Assembly: GCA_050999295.1 (NCBI GenBank)
Contig: JBPCPI010000232.1
Coordinates: forward strand, 1 to 23,680
Direction: 5' to 3'
Length of the DNA stretch: 23,680 bases
Origin: JACCQS01 sp050999295
GTDB lineage: Bacteria > Actinomycetota > Actinomycetes > Mycobacteriales > Geodermatophilaceae
The notes below the pieces were generated by a model that saw nothing but the letters and a program-made list of their open reading frames with translations, searched no databases and was not told where the DNA came from. Positions 6,818 through 14,980 of this stretch are shown here, piece by piece (position 1 is the stretch's first letter; each line of letters begins with the position of its first letter). The translations under genes were made by a program, and so were the position numbers.

Positions 6818-7932
6818 GACCTGCGGGGAGCGGCTCGGTCGCCACGCTCGTCCTGGATGCTCCCGGGCGGGCCCGCTTCGACGAGCAGCCAGAGCCGGCC
6901 CTTGCCGAGGGACTCTTCCGAGCGCAGACGCTGTACACCGGGCTGTCGGCGGGCACCGAACTCACCTGGTTCCGCGGGACCAACCCCTTCCTGTCGGCGA
7001 CCTGGGACGGTGAACTCGGCCTGTTCGACCGCACCCAGCCATCGGCCGGCTATCCCGTGCGTCGCCTTGGTTATATGGAGGTCGCTCGGGTCACCGACTC
7101 ACGCACCGAGGCGGTACCGGCCGGCGGTTTGGTCGCCATGGCGTACGGGCACAAGACGGTCCATCACGGCGATCCGATCTCCGAGCACGTCGTACCGCTC
7201 CCGGACGACCTCGACCCGGTGCTGGGTGTGTATGTCGCGCAGCTCGGCCCGATCTGCGCCAACGGACTGCTGCACGCTGCCGCCGAGGGCGGCGCGATGA
7301 CGGCTGGTCTGGGGGACGGCGTACGCGGCCGGCTGGTACTGGTCACCGGAGGCGGGATGATCGGCCTGCTGACCGGCTTGTTCGCCCGCCAGCACGGAGC
7401 CGCCGAAGTCATGATCGTCGACCCCACGCCGGTCCGCCGGACGGCGGCGCAGCGACTGGGGCTGCTAGCCGTCGACGAGACCGAGGACCTGGCCAGGACC
7501 CTGAAACGGCGCTGGCGACACGGACCCGCTGACCGGGGTGCAGACGTGGTCTTCCAGTGCCGCGGTCGCGCGGAGAGCCTGTCGCTTGCGTTGCGCGCGC
7601 TTCGGCCGCAGGGCATCGTGGTGGATCTCGCTTTCTACCCCGATGGCGCCGATGCCGTACGACTCGGTGAGGAGTTCCATCACAACGGCCTGTCGCTGCG
7701 CTGTGCTCAGATCGCTCGGGTCCCACGCGGGCAGGCCGCCTTCTGGGACCGGCGCCGGCTGTCCGCCGAGACGATCCTGCTGCTTCGACAACACGGCGAG
7801 GCGATCCGGGAACACCTCGTCTCCGATGTGGTCCCGCTGGCACAGGCCCCGCAGCTGCTAGCCGAACTCAGCCAACGCCGGCGCCATGTCCTCTCCGCGG
7901 TGTTCGAGACCGACTCGGCTCACCGGGGCTGA
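6814..7932 (+). CDS. Medium-chain dehydrogenase/reductase, zinc-binding residues apparently missing
   Basis: This is a 372-residue MDR-fold protein with a GroES-like N-terminus (LYTGLSAGTELTWFRG, residues ~41-56). The nucleotide-binding motif is VLVTGGGMIGLLTGLFARQHGA (~171-192). The catalytic Cys of zinc alcohol dehydrogenases is replaced in SAGTEL, and there is no four-Cys structural zinc loop. It therefore looks like a zinc-independent MDR or BchC-like oxidoreductase. Pairing with a Gfo/Idh/MocA enzyme is common in sugar and polysaccharide clusters. The start is a GTG overlapping the previous stop. The last 75 bp overlap the 3' end of the opposing glycosyltransferase gene, which is an unusually long convergent overlap. 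Confidence 0.85.
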   Translation: MRPAGSGSVATLVLDAPGRARFDEQPEPALAEGLFRAQTLYTGLSAGTELTWFRGTNPFLSATWDGELGLFDRTQPSAGYPVRRLGYMEVARVTDSRTEAVPAGGLVAMAYGHKTVHHGDPISEHVVPLPDDLDPVLGVYVAQLGPICANGLLHAAAEGGAMTAGLGDGVRGRLVLVTGGGMIGLLTGLFARQHGAAEVMIVDPTPVRRTAAQRLGLLAVDETEDLARTLKRRWRHGPADRGADVVFQCRGRAESLSLALRALRPQGIVVDLAFYPDGADAVRLGEEFHHNGLSLRCAQIARVPRGQAAFWDRRRLSAETILLLRQHGEAIREHLVSDVVPLAQAPQLLAELSQRRRHVLSAVFETDSAHRG

Positions 7933-9087
7933 CCAGCCGGCACGCGCCAGGACCTCCAGGTACAGCGATTCGTAGGCGGCAGCCATCGCATCCGGCGAGA
8001 ACCGTTGCCTGGCAATGCGTTGGCAGGCAACGGGATCCAGTTCGTCCAGTCGATCCAGGTAACCAGCCAGCTCCGACTCGGACTGGGCGATCCAGCCGGT
8101 GACCCCGTGGTCTACCAGGGACGGAAACACTCCGCGGGCCAGACCCACCACCGGCGTACCCAGGCTGAGCGCCTCCACCATCGCCGTACCCCCCGGTTCC
8201 TCCCACTGCAACGGGAACAGGACGGCGCGCGCACGGCGAATCAGGTCGTCCTTGGCGGGGCCGCAGACGCTGCCGATCCAGCGGATCCGGTCTCCGTCGA
8301 GATGCGGCGCAACCCGGTCCAGGAAGTAACGGACGTCGGGGTAGCCGCGCACGGGCGAGCTCGGGTCGGCCAGCGCGGCCTCGAGCGCCGACATGTCCGG
8401 CAGGCCACCGACGGGTCCGGCCAGGATCAGCCGCAGCCCCCGGTCCCGGCACAACCGGACGGCGACATCGCAGCCCTTGAGCGCGGTGATCCGGCCGAGC
8501 AGCAGCAGGTGATCCACGCGCTCGGCTGACGTGGCCGGTGGCCGACTGGTCTGGGCAACCGCGAGCGGTACGTACCCGATCGTCTGGGCGGCCAGGTTGT
8601 CCGGTGCCCGATCGATCTGCGCCTGGGAGACCCCCGCGAAGAAGAACCGCCCGCGACCGTCAAAACTGCGATAGAAGTCCGGATGCTTGTGCAGGTCCCA
8701 GTGCAGGGTCTGCAGCACCGGCGGGCCATCGGGCACGTTCCCGAGCACGGCCGGTCCGGCGACCTCCATGTGGTCGTGGATGAGGTCGAAGGGGCGACCG
8801 GCATCGCTTGCCGCGCGCACGGCTCGAAGCACCGCCTGCAGATGGGCCGGCGCGATACCGCAGGCGACGTTGTACGGCGCGGCTAGCCGTGGAAACTGAC
8901 CGGTCTCGTAGGCGTATACCAGGTCGTCGACGGCCAACGAGGAATCGCCCACCGAGGCCAGCACGACCCGGTGGCCACGGGCCCGGAGCTCGGGGACCAG
9001 GGTGGCCACGACGTTCTCGATCCCGCCATAGCCGTTGGGCGGCACGGCAAGCCAGGGACCGGCGTTCATGAGGATGTTCAGGCTCAT
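7858..9087 (-). CDS. GT4-family glycosyltransferase
   Basis: This 409-residue GT-B protein has a N-terminal MNAGPWLAVPPNGYGGIENV glycine-rich loop. The C-terminal donor site carries the EX7E motif (EEPGGTAMVEALSLGTPVVG, residues ~296-315), as in retaining GT4 enzymes. The acceptor and donor are not identifiable. It lies 10 nt downstream of gpgS on the same strand, so the two probably form an operon. In some organisms glucosyl-3-phosphoglycerate is extended by a GT4 enzyme to mannosylglucosyl-phosphoglycerate, so a role in extending the GpgS product is a reasonable guess. No GpgP-type phosphatase is present in the window. No clear ribosome binding site precedes the ATG, which agrees with coupling to gpgS. 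Confidence 0.87.
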   Translation of the reverse strand: MSLNILMNAGPWLAVPPNGYGGIENVVATLVPELRARGHRVVLASVGDSSLAVDDLVYAYETGQFPRLAAPYNVACGIAPAHLQAVLRAVRAASDAGRPFDLIHDHMEVAGPAVLGNVPDGPPVLQTLHWDLHKHPDFYRSFDGRGRFFFAGVSQAQIDRAPDNLAAQTIGYVPLAVAQTSRPPATSAERVDHLLLLGRITALKGCDVAVRLCRDRGLRLILAGPVGGLPDMSALEAALADPSSPVRGYPDVRYFLDRVAPHLDGDRIRWIGSVCGPAKDDLIRRARAVLFPLQWEEPGGTAMVEALSLGTPVVGLARGVFPSLVDHGVTGWIAQSESELAGYLDRLDELDPVACQRIARQRFSPDAMAAAYESLYLEVLARAGWSAPVSRVGLEHRGEDMAPALAEFG

Positions 9088-9097
9088 GGGACGGCGG

Positions 9098-10078
9098 TCA
9101 GTCGCGGGGGGTGCCGGGCAACAGGTCGTACCGGCGACGTGCGTACTCGGGAAGAGTCCGCATCGGCGGGCGGTCCGAGGTAGCTACGTCCCAGTCGACG
9201 TACTCGTGCCCGTCCTCCACCCGGAGGAACTGGGTGAGCATCGCCGATCGTGTCGTGGCAGTGGGTATCCGGTGCAACGCGGTCTGCAGGATCTGACCGG
9301 CCATTCGGCCGAGGGCCGGGTCGGCCTGATGACTGTGCCGACGTACCCCGAGGTCGGTTTGAGCCAGGGCATCGAGACCGGCGAGATCGAGCAGGTCGAT
9401 GAGCAGAGCGATCTCGACCCCGTACCCGGAGGCGAACGGAACGGCCTCCAGCAGGCTGCGCCGTCCGGCGTATTCACCGGACAACGGCTGCACGAACCCG
9501 GCCAACTCCGGCCAGATCGCGTTGAGCAGGGGCCGGGCGAGCAATTCCGTCACCCGGCCGCCGCCTTCAGGTGCGATCCCCTCGACGGTCTGCAGCGGCC
9601 GGTCGTAGAGACCTTTGACGTAGCCGACGGCGGGGTCGGTGAGCAGCGGGCCGACCATCCCGACGACGAAGGACGGGTCGAAGTCGATCAGATCGGCGTC
9701 GACAAAGGCCACGATGTCACCGCTGGTGGCGAACAGTGACTTCCACAGCGCATCGCCCTTGCCCGGCCATCGCCCGTATCGCAGCAGAATTTCCGCTGTG
9801 CTGATCACCGCCGCACCGGCAGCCCGTGCCACCGCCGCCGTACGGTCCTGGGAGCCGGAGTCGATCACGACGAGTTCGTCGACCAGCGGGAGGTCCTCGA
9901 TCAGGCAGCCTCGGATGCGCTCGACGATCTCGCCGACCGTGCGCTCCTCGTTCAAGGCCGGCAGTACGACGCTGATCCGCTCACCGGTGCGGTGCTTGGA
10001 ATCGACGAGTTTCAGCGGATCGAAGTCCGCGGTCCGATAGGTCCGGCGTCGGAACCATTCGCGCACGTCGTTTTCCAT
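9098..10078 (-). CDS. gpgS: Glucosyl-3-phosphoglycerate synthase
   Basis: This is a 326-residue GT-A (GT81) enzyme. It has the N-terminal SVVLPALNEERTVGEIVERI, the DXD-type metal site FVDADLIDFD, and the GpgS-specific GYVKGLYDRPL, GGGRVTELLARPLLN and WPELAGFVQPLSGEYAGRRS. The enzyme joins glucose from a nucleotide sugar to 3-phosphoglycerate. That is the first step to glucosylglycerate and, in mycobacteria, to methylglucose lipopolysaccharide. The start at 10078 is preferred because GGGGAG lies 4 nt upstream; an in-frame ATG at 10090 lacks a ribosome binding site. The leader from the putative promoter near 10196-10201 is about 110 nt. It is the first gene of an operon with the GT4 enzyme. Confidence 0.92.
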   Translation of the reverse strand: MENDVREWFRRRTYRTADFDPLKLVDSKHRTGERISVVLPALNEERTVGEIVERIRGCLIEDLPLVDELVVIDSGSQDRTAAVARAAGAAVISTAEILLRYGRWPGKGDALWKSLFATSGDIVAFVDADLIDFDPSFVVGMVGPLLTDPAVGYVKGLYDRPLQTVEGIAPEGGGRVTELLARPLLNAIWPELAGFVQPLSGEYAGRRSLLEAVPFASGYGVEIALLIDLLDLAGLDALAQTDLGVRRHSHQADPALGRMAGQILQTALHRIPTATTRSAMLTQFLRVEDGHEYVDWDVATSDRPPMRTLPEYARRRYDLLPGTPRD

Positions 10079-10191
10079 GTCACTCCCCATCCAAGGGTGC
10101 CGGAGCGGCCTGAATGCGAACAGCAGACTCTGGCAGGGAAACTACGAGATGACTATCCGATGACTCCTTCGCGTGGCAAGTTCGGGTCAGT

Positions 10192-10203
10192 TTACATCGT
10201 AAG
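10192..10203 (-). promoter_or_regulatory. TTAC-GAT-GTAA palindrome over a -10 box, copy 2
   Basis: On the minus strand this reads CTTACGATGTAA, matching copy 1 (plus strand, 5806-5818) at 11 of 12 positions. It likewise embeds a TANNNT hexamer (TACGAT). It lies upstream of gpgS in the divergent interval to the GMC oxidoreductase. No other TTAC-N3-GTAA was found when scanning the window. Confidence 0.42.
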
Positions 10204-10278
10204 CGCTGGGTCCGCCCACCGTCCTGCCGGACAGAATTCCCGTACCCCGCCGAACAGCTGGCATGCGCTACCCACGAG

Positions 10279-10284
10279 TAGCCT
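10279..10284 (+). promoter_or_regulatory. -10 box for leaderless GMC oxidoreductase gene
   Basis: TAGCCT ends 6 nt before the ATG at 10291 and no ribosome binding site is visible. This fits leaderless transcription. The -35 region is not recognisable. Confidence 0.45.
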
Positions 10285-10290
10285 CGCGCC

Positions 10291-11979
10291 ATGCCGAGCA
10301 TCCACTACGACGTCGTGATCATCGGTAGCGGGTTCGGGGGGTCGGTCGCAGCCCTCCGGCTGACCGAGAAGGGCTATCGCGTCGGCGTCCTGGAAGCCGG
10401 TCGCCGGTTCGACGATTCTAGCTACCCGACAACGTCGTGGGATCTCCGCAATTTCCTGTGGGCGCCCAAGCTGGGCTGCTTCGGCATCCAGCGGATCTCA
10501 ATCCTGCGCAATGTCCTCATCCTGTCCGGCGCTGGCGTCGGCGGGGGCTCGTTGAACTACGCCAACACGTTGTACGAGCCGCCGAGCGCCTTCTTCGCGG
10601 ACCCGCAGTGGTCGCACGTCACCGACTGGCGCGCCGAGTTGACCCCACACTACGACCAGGCAAAGCGGATGCTCGGCGTGACGACCAACCCGATCACGAC
10701 CGCGGCCGACGAGGTGCTGCGCGCAGTCGCCGAGGACCTGGGAGTCGGGCACACGTACCGGCCGACGCCGGTCGGAGTGTTCTTCGGCAGTCCCGGGGTC
10801 GAGGTGGCGGACCCGTACTTCGGCGGAGCCGGCCCTCGCCGATCCGGCTGCCTGAACTGTGGAGCCTGCATGACCGGTTGCCGGCACAACGCGAAGAACA
10901 CCCTGACCAAGAACTATCTCTATCTCGCCGAAGCCGCCGGCGCACAGGTGCACCCCTTGACCACCGTCACCCGGGTCGCCGGCTTGGATGGCGGCGGGTT
11001 CGAGATCCAGACGGTACGGACCGGCCGCTGGGTCAAGCAGGGTCGCGGGTCGTTCACTGCGGATCAGGTCGTGCTCGCCGCGGGAGCTTTGGGTACGGCA
11101 AAGCTGCTGCACCGGATGAAGGACTCCGGCGCCCTGCCGCACCTCTCGCCGCGAATCGGCGTCCTGACCCGGACGAACTCGGAGGCGATCATCGGGGCGC
11201 GGACGTGGGCTCCGGGGATCGACTACTCCCGAGGCGTCGCGATCACGTCCTCGATCCACCCGGACGCGAACACCCACGTCGAACCCGTGCGCTACGGCAA
11301 GGGCAGCGACGCTATGGGTCTGCTCCAGACCGCACTGGCCGACGGCAACCAGCCTGGCCCCCGCGCCCTCGCCTGGCTGCGGGAGATGATCCGCTTGCGC
11401 GGCAAGGCATTCGGCGTACACAACCCGAAACGCTGGGCGGAGAAGACCATCATCCTGCTGGTCATGCAGACCCTGGACAACTCCATTACCACGTTCACCA
11501 AGCGTGGGCTGTTCGGTAGCCGGATGTCCTCCCGACAGGGGCACGGTGCGCCCAATCCGAGCTGGATCCCGGCCGGCCACGACGTCGCCCGGCGGGTGGC
11601 CGAGCGGATCGGTGGGGTCGCCGGCGGAGCCTGGAACGACGTCGCGAACATCCCGATGACCGCGCACTTCATCGGCGGCGCGGCCATCGGGGACTCCGCT
11701 GAAACCGGGGTGATCGATCCCTACCACCGGGTCCACGGCCACCCGGACATCTCCATCGTGGACGGTTCGGCGATCTCGGCGAACCTGGGGGTGAACCCGT
11801 CCCTGACGATCACCGCTCAGGCCGAGCGGGCAATGGCCATGTGGCCCAACAAGAACCAGCCGGACCCCCGACCGGCACCGGGTGCGCCGTACGAGCCGGT
11901 GGCTGCGATCCCGCCCATTCGCCCCGCCGTACCGCCCTCTGCCCCGGCGGCCCTCTGTCTCCGGCTCACAGCAACCTGA
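10291..11979 (+). CDS. GMC-family FAD oxidoreductase, ChoD (cholesterol-oxidase)-like
   Basis: This 562-residue protein opens with the FAD dinucleotide fold VVIIGSGFGGSVAALRLTEK (residues ~8-27) and continues with LSGAGVGGGSLNYANTLY. It ends with the GMC C-terminal block (HFIGGAAIGDS, DPYHRVHGHPDISIVDG, SANLGVNPSLTI). I recognise extensive similarity to Mycobacterium tuberculosis ChoD (Rv3409c). That protein is annotated as a cholesterol oxidase, although a true sterol role is disputed. Four cysteines in a tight run (C187, C190, C193, C197: CLNCGACMTGC) look like a Fe-S ligand set and are shared with the ChoD family. No signal peptide is seen. The C-terminus is Pro/Ala-rich. LemA follows 27 bp downstream on the same strand. 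Confidence 0.9.
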   Translation: MPSIHYDVVIIGSGFGGSVAALRLTEKGYRVGVLEAGRRFDDSSYPTTSWDLRNFLWAPKLGCFGIQRISILRNVLILSGAGVGGGSLNYANTLYEPPSAFFADPQWSHVTDWRAELTPHYDQAKRMLGVTTNPITTAADEVLRAVAEDLGVGHTYRPTPVGVFFGSPGVEVADPYFGGAGPRRSGCLNCGACMTGCRHNAKNTLTKNYLYLAEAAGAQVHPLTTVTRVAGLDGGGFEIQTVRTGRWVKQGRGSFTADQVVLAAGALGTAKLLHRMKDSGALPHLSPRIGVLTRTNSEAIIGARTWAPGIDYSRGVAITSSIHPDANTHVEPVRYGKGSDAMGLLQTALADGNQPGPRALAWLREMIRLRGKAFGVHNPKRWAEKTIILLVMQTLDNSITTFTKRGLFGSRMSSRQGHGAPNPSWIPAGHDVARRVAERIGGVAGGAWNDVANIPMTAHFIGGAAIGDSAETGVIDPYHRVHGHPDISIVDGSAISANLGVNPSLTITAQAERAMAMWPNKNQPDPRPAPGAPYEPVAAIPPIRPAVPPSAPAALCLRLTAT

Positions 11980-12006
11980 CATACACATGTGGCAGCGTGA
12001 ACTTCC

Positions 12007-12585
12007 ATGGACGCGTTGACCATCACCCTGGTGCTCGCGGGCGGGACCGTCGTCCTGATCGGGTTCTACGTCCTGGTCGCCTACAACCGGTTCATCGCCC
12101 AGCGGAACCTGATAGCGGAGTCTTGGAAGCAGATCGACGTCGAACTGCAGCGACGCTTCGACCTGATTCCCAACCTGATCGAGACGGTCAAGGGGTACGC
12201 CGCACATGAGCGCCAGGTGCTGGAGAACGTGACCGCAGCCCGTGGGGCGGCGTTGGCGCAAGCCCAAGCCGGGGTTGGGCCGGCCGGCCGACAGGACACC
12301 GAAAATGCCTTCAGCCGGGCCATCGGCGGACTGTTCGCCGTGGCGGAAAACTACCCCAACTTGCGGGCTAGTGAGAACTTCGCCCAGCTACAGGGCGAGC
12401 TGGCCCACACAGAGGACCGGATTGCGGCCGGACGTCGGTTCTACAACGGAAACGTCCGCGCCTTCAACACTCGCGTCGAGGCTGTGCCGAGCAACATCGT
12501 CGCCGGCATTTTCTCCTTCAGCCAGTTCGACTACTTCGAGATCGAGGATCCGCAGGCCCGCCAGCCGGTTCACGTGCGGTTCTGA
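12007..12585 (+). CDS. LemA family protein
   Basis: This 192-residue protein has one N-terminal membrane segment (residues ~4-25). It is followed by the characteristic helical LemA domain: YNRFIAQRNLIAESWKQIDVELQRR, DLIPNLIETVKGY, and the terminal NxxVxxFNTRVEAVPSNIVAG-type block. The family is widespread and is thought to sit in the cytoplasmic membrane with a cytosolic or outward helical bundle; its function is unknown. The start is the ATG directly before the membrane segment; no good ribosome binding site is visible. The next gene encodes a membrane-anchored DUF3137-like protein, a pairing often seen with LemA. Confidence 0.93.
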   Translation: MDALTITLVLAGGTVVLIGFYVLVAYNRFIAQRNLIAESWKQIDVELQRRFDLIPNLIETVKGYAAHERQVLENVTAARGAALAQAQAGVGPAGRQDTENAFSRAIGGLFAVAENYPNLRASENFAQLQGELAHTEDRIAAGRRFYNGNVRAFNTRVEAVPSNIVAGIFSFSQFDYFEIEDPQARQPVHVRF

Positions 12586-12622
12586 TCCGCCCGCGCCCGG
12601 ACGTCAGGAAGCGAGGACCGCA

Positions 12623-13321
12623 GTGGAACCGTTCTGGATCATCTGGATCATTTTCGGCATCCTGGGCATCGCGTCGACGATCTTTGCCTACTGCGCCGCG
12701 AAATGGCGGCGCGAGGCGATGGCGGCGCAGGCTGGGCAGCTGGGGTTCGCGTACGAGCGAAGCAACCCCGAACTCGTGCGGCAGTTCGCGATGCTGGGGG
12801 ATCCGTTCACCCGCGGCTACGGTAGGCGAGCTGACAATGTCCTGACCGGTACGTGGAACGGCCGCCCCGCAGTGGCGTTCGACTACTCGTACAAGACCCG
12901 CTCCAGCGGAGAGAACGCGAGCACACACACCCACCATCTCGGGATCGTCTGCGTCCACTCAGGGATGAACATGCCGTCGCTGTCGGTGCTCCCAGAGGGC
13001 GCGTTGACCCGGACCATCGGCAGGTTGCGCGGCGACGACATCCAACTCGAGAGCGAGGACTTCAATCGCGCCTTCCGGGTGACGTCGGACAACGCCCGCT
13101 TCGCCACCGACGTGTTGCATCCGCGGATGATGCAATTCCTGTTGTCCCACGGCCGAGAGGGGTTACGGCTCGTCGGCGGCCAGGCCATCTGGGTGCACGG
13201 TGGCCGGTTCAAACCGCCGGACCTGCCACCGGCGTTGGCCTACCTGGGTGCGATCCTGGATCAGGTCCCCGACCACGTACGACTCTCGCTCAGCGGTTCG
13301 GCGAACCCCCGCCGAGGTTAG
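12623..13321 (+). CDS. Membrane-anchored protein, DUF3137-like, LemA partner
   Basis: This is a 232-residue protein from the GTG at 12623, preceded by GAGGA (12613-12617) at 5-nt spacing. Residues ~3-22 (FWIIWIIFGILGIASTIFAY) form one membrane segment. The soluble remainder (…AQAGQLGFAYE…, …GTWNGRPAVAFDYSY…, …FRVTSDNARFATDVLHPRMMQFLL…) has the pattern of galactose-mutarotase-unrelated DUF3137-type proteins found next to LemA. I infer the family from pattern and context only; no function is known. An open frame runs further upstream but overlaps lemA and lacks coding character. The stop overlaps the stop of the opposing gene (4 nt shared). Confidence 0.8.
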   Translation: MEPFWIIWIIFGILGIASTIFAYCAAKWRREAMAAQAGQLGFAYERSNPELVRQFAMLGDPFTRGYGRRADNVLTGTWNGRPAVAFDYSYKTRSSGENASTHTHHLGIVCVHSGMNMPSLSVLPEGALTRTIGRLRGDDIQLESEDFNRAFRVTSDNARFATDVLHPRMMQFLLSHGREGLRLVGGQAIWVHGGRFKPPDLPPALAYLGAILDQVPDHVRLSLSGSANPRRG

Positions 13322-13611
13322 GCGGGCGAGCCGTTCGGGTCCGCGAGGGCGTCGTCGAGGGATTCGTTGATCTTCGACTCGACCATTCCCTTCATCGGAC
13401 GCAGGAACAGCGGTAGATCGACCTGGACGCGAACGGTGCTATCGCTGACGTCGAGGTTTCCCTTGGCCGGCTCGGTGATCACGAACTGGTTCCCGTCCCA
13501 GGCGCCGCTGACGCCGAACGAGGAGCGCAAGTCCTCCAGGAGCGGCTCGGCCCGCCGCTTGGCCTCGGCAACTCCGAGGTCATGCTCGCGGGTGATGTCG
13601 ACACTGGCCAT
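13318..13611 (-). CDS. Polyhydroxyalkanoic acid system family protein
   Basis: This small 97-residue protein begins MASVDITREHDLGVAEAKRR and contains LPLFLRPMKGMVESKINESLDDAL. The pattern matches the polyhydroxyalkanoic-acid-system family (TIGR02610-like, roughly 90-105 residues). Members lie near PHA granule genes in Proteobacteria but occur widely elsewhere without them. The biochemical role is unknown, and there are no PHA genes in this window. The ATG is at 13611; no strong ribosome binding site is seen. Confidence 0.78.
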   Translation of the reverse strand: MASVDITREHDLGVAEAKRRAEPLLEDLRSSFGVSGAWDGNQFVITEPAKGNLDVSDSTVRVQVDLPLFLRPMKGMVESKINESLDDALADPNGSPA

Positions 13612-13674
13612 GATCGGGGCTCGTCCCTGTTGTTGAGTGGCCTGCAGGCTAGCCGATCGAGCACGCTGCCTCGC

Positions 13675-13700
13675 CTGGCGGTTTTGGCCAAAACCGCCAG
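13675..13700. repeat. Perfect 26-bp palindrome, repeat family 2, copy A
   Basis: The half-site CTGGCGGTTTTGG is followed directly by its exact complement. The inner 24 bp recur exactly at 18924-18947. On the minus strand, both copies are followed by a similar GAGGC(N)3GTG sequence, so the repeat unit is probably longer than the palindrome. This copy is in the divergent gap between the PHA-system gene and the aminotransferase. It could be a REP-like element or a binding site. Confidence 0.9.
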
Positions 13701-13732
13701 CTTGGCTGCCGGGCTCGTGTAGCTGCCTGTCC

Positions 13733-13738
13733 TAGGCT
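13733..13738 (+). promoter_or_regulatory. -10 box for leaderless aminotransferase gene
   Basis: TAGGCT ends 6 nt before the ATG at 13745. There is no ribosome binding site and no clear -35 box. Confidence 0.45.
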
Positions 13739-13744
13739 GGCCTG

Positions 13745-14980
13745 ATGCAGAAGACGCGCCAGCCAAACCCCGTACGCGGGGCTGAGCCTGGCCGCTCGGA
13801 AACATCGCCGTACCTGGTAGCCCGGATGCGCGGGTTCGGTACGACGATCTTCGCCGAGATGTCGGCGCTAGCGGTACAGACCGGCTCGGTCAACCTCGGC
13901 CAGGGCTTCCCGGACACCGACGGCCCGCCCGAGGTGCTGAACGCCGCGATCGCGGCGATCCGGGCCGGACACAACCAGTACCCCCCCGGTCGCGGGATCC
14001 CGACGCTGCGCCAGGCGATCGCCGATCACCAGCAGCGCTACTATGGCCTGGGCTACGACCCGGACCGCGAGATCCTGGTCACCGCCGGGGCGACCGAGGC
14101 GATCGCCGCCACCGTCCTGGCACTCTGCGAGACCGGCGACGAGGTGGTCGTCCTCGAACCGACCTACGACAGCTACTCGGCCTCGATCGCCCTTGCCGGT
14201 GCGGTGCTGCGGCCGGTCACCCTGCAGCATCCCGACTACCGGTTGGACATCGACGCCGTACGAGCCGCCCTCTCGCCCCGGACCCGGTTGCTGCTGATCA
14301 ACAGCCCGCACAATCCGACCGGGCGGGTCCTGGACCGGGCGGAGTTGTCAGCGATCGCGGACCTTGCTGTCGAGCGCGACCTGATCGTGGTGACCGACGA
14401 GGTCTACGAACACCTGACCTTCGACCGCGAGCACATCCCGCTTGCCACCCTCCCCGGGATGCGCGACCGTACGGTCACGATCTCCTCGGCGGGTAAGACA
14501 TTCTCCTGCACCGGCTGGAAGATCGGCTGGGTCTGCGCCAGCCCGGCTCTGCTCGACGCGATCGCCACTACCAAGCAGTTCCTGACCTACGTCAATGGTG
14601 CGCCGTTCCAGCATGCAGTCGTGGCCGGCCTGGCGCTTCCCGCGAGCCGGATCGAGGAGATTCGGACGAACCTGCGTGACCGCCGTGACCAGTTGCGCGA
14701 TGGCCTGCTGGCCGCTGGGCTGGACGTTCACCCCTGCGAGGGCACGTACTTCCTGACCGTGGACGTGGCCTCGCTGGGCGAGAACGACGGTCTGTCGTTC
14801 TGCCGGGCCCTGCCCGAGCGGATAGGCGTTGTAGCCATCCCGAGTTCGGTCTTCTACGTCGATCCGGGACCGGCTCGATCGCTCGTCCGGTTCGCGTTCT
14901 GCAAACGTCCCGACGTACTCGACGAGGCGGTACTGCGCCTGGCACAGCTGCCTGCGCACAAGGTCAGGAGTCCGGCATGA
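13745..14980 (+). CDS. Class I/II PLP-dependent aminotransferase (YbdL/MtnE- or DapC-like)
   Basis: This is a 411-residue fold-type I aminotransferase. LGQGFPDTDGPPEV lies at residues ~51-64 and SPHNPTGRVL at ~187-196. Asp and Tyr are present in VVTDEVYEHL. The PLP lysine is K251 in SSAGKTFSCTGWKIGW. The substrate-determining features do not distinguish N-succinyl-diaminopimelate aminotransferase (DapC) from methionine/glutamine transaminase K (YbdL, MtnE). The coupled omega-amidase gene favours a glutamine- or methionine-type transaminase, because the amidase removes alpha-ketoglutaramate and makes the reaction irreversible. It overlaps the next gene by 4 nt (ATGA). Confidence 0.9.
   Translation: MQKTRQPNPVRGAEPGRSETSPYLVARMRGFGTTIFAEMSALAVQTGSVNLGQGFPDTDGPPEVLNAAIAAIRAGHNQYPPGRGIPTLRQAIADHQQRYYGLGYDPDREILVTAGATEAIAATVLALCETGDEVVVLEPTYDSYSASIALAGAVLRPVTLQHPDYRLDIDAVRAALSPRTRLLLINSPHNPTGRVLDRAELSAIADLAVERDLIVVTDEVYEHLTFDREHIPLATLPGMRDRTVTISSAGKTFSCTGWKIGWVCASPALLDAIATTKQFLTYVNGAPFQHAVVAGLALPASRIEEIRTNLRDRRDQLRDGLLAAGLDVHPCEGTYFLTVDVASLGENDGLSFCRALPERIGVVAIPSSVFYVDPGPARSLVRFAFCKRPDVLDEAVLRLAQLPAHKVRSPA

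Noticed and set aside
10498..12267. 589-codon minus-strand open frame
   Set aside because: It is antisense to the ChoD-like and lemA genes, rich in Arg/Gly/Pro, with no domain motif. It is a typical shadow in GC-rich coding DNA.
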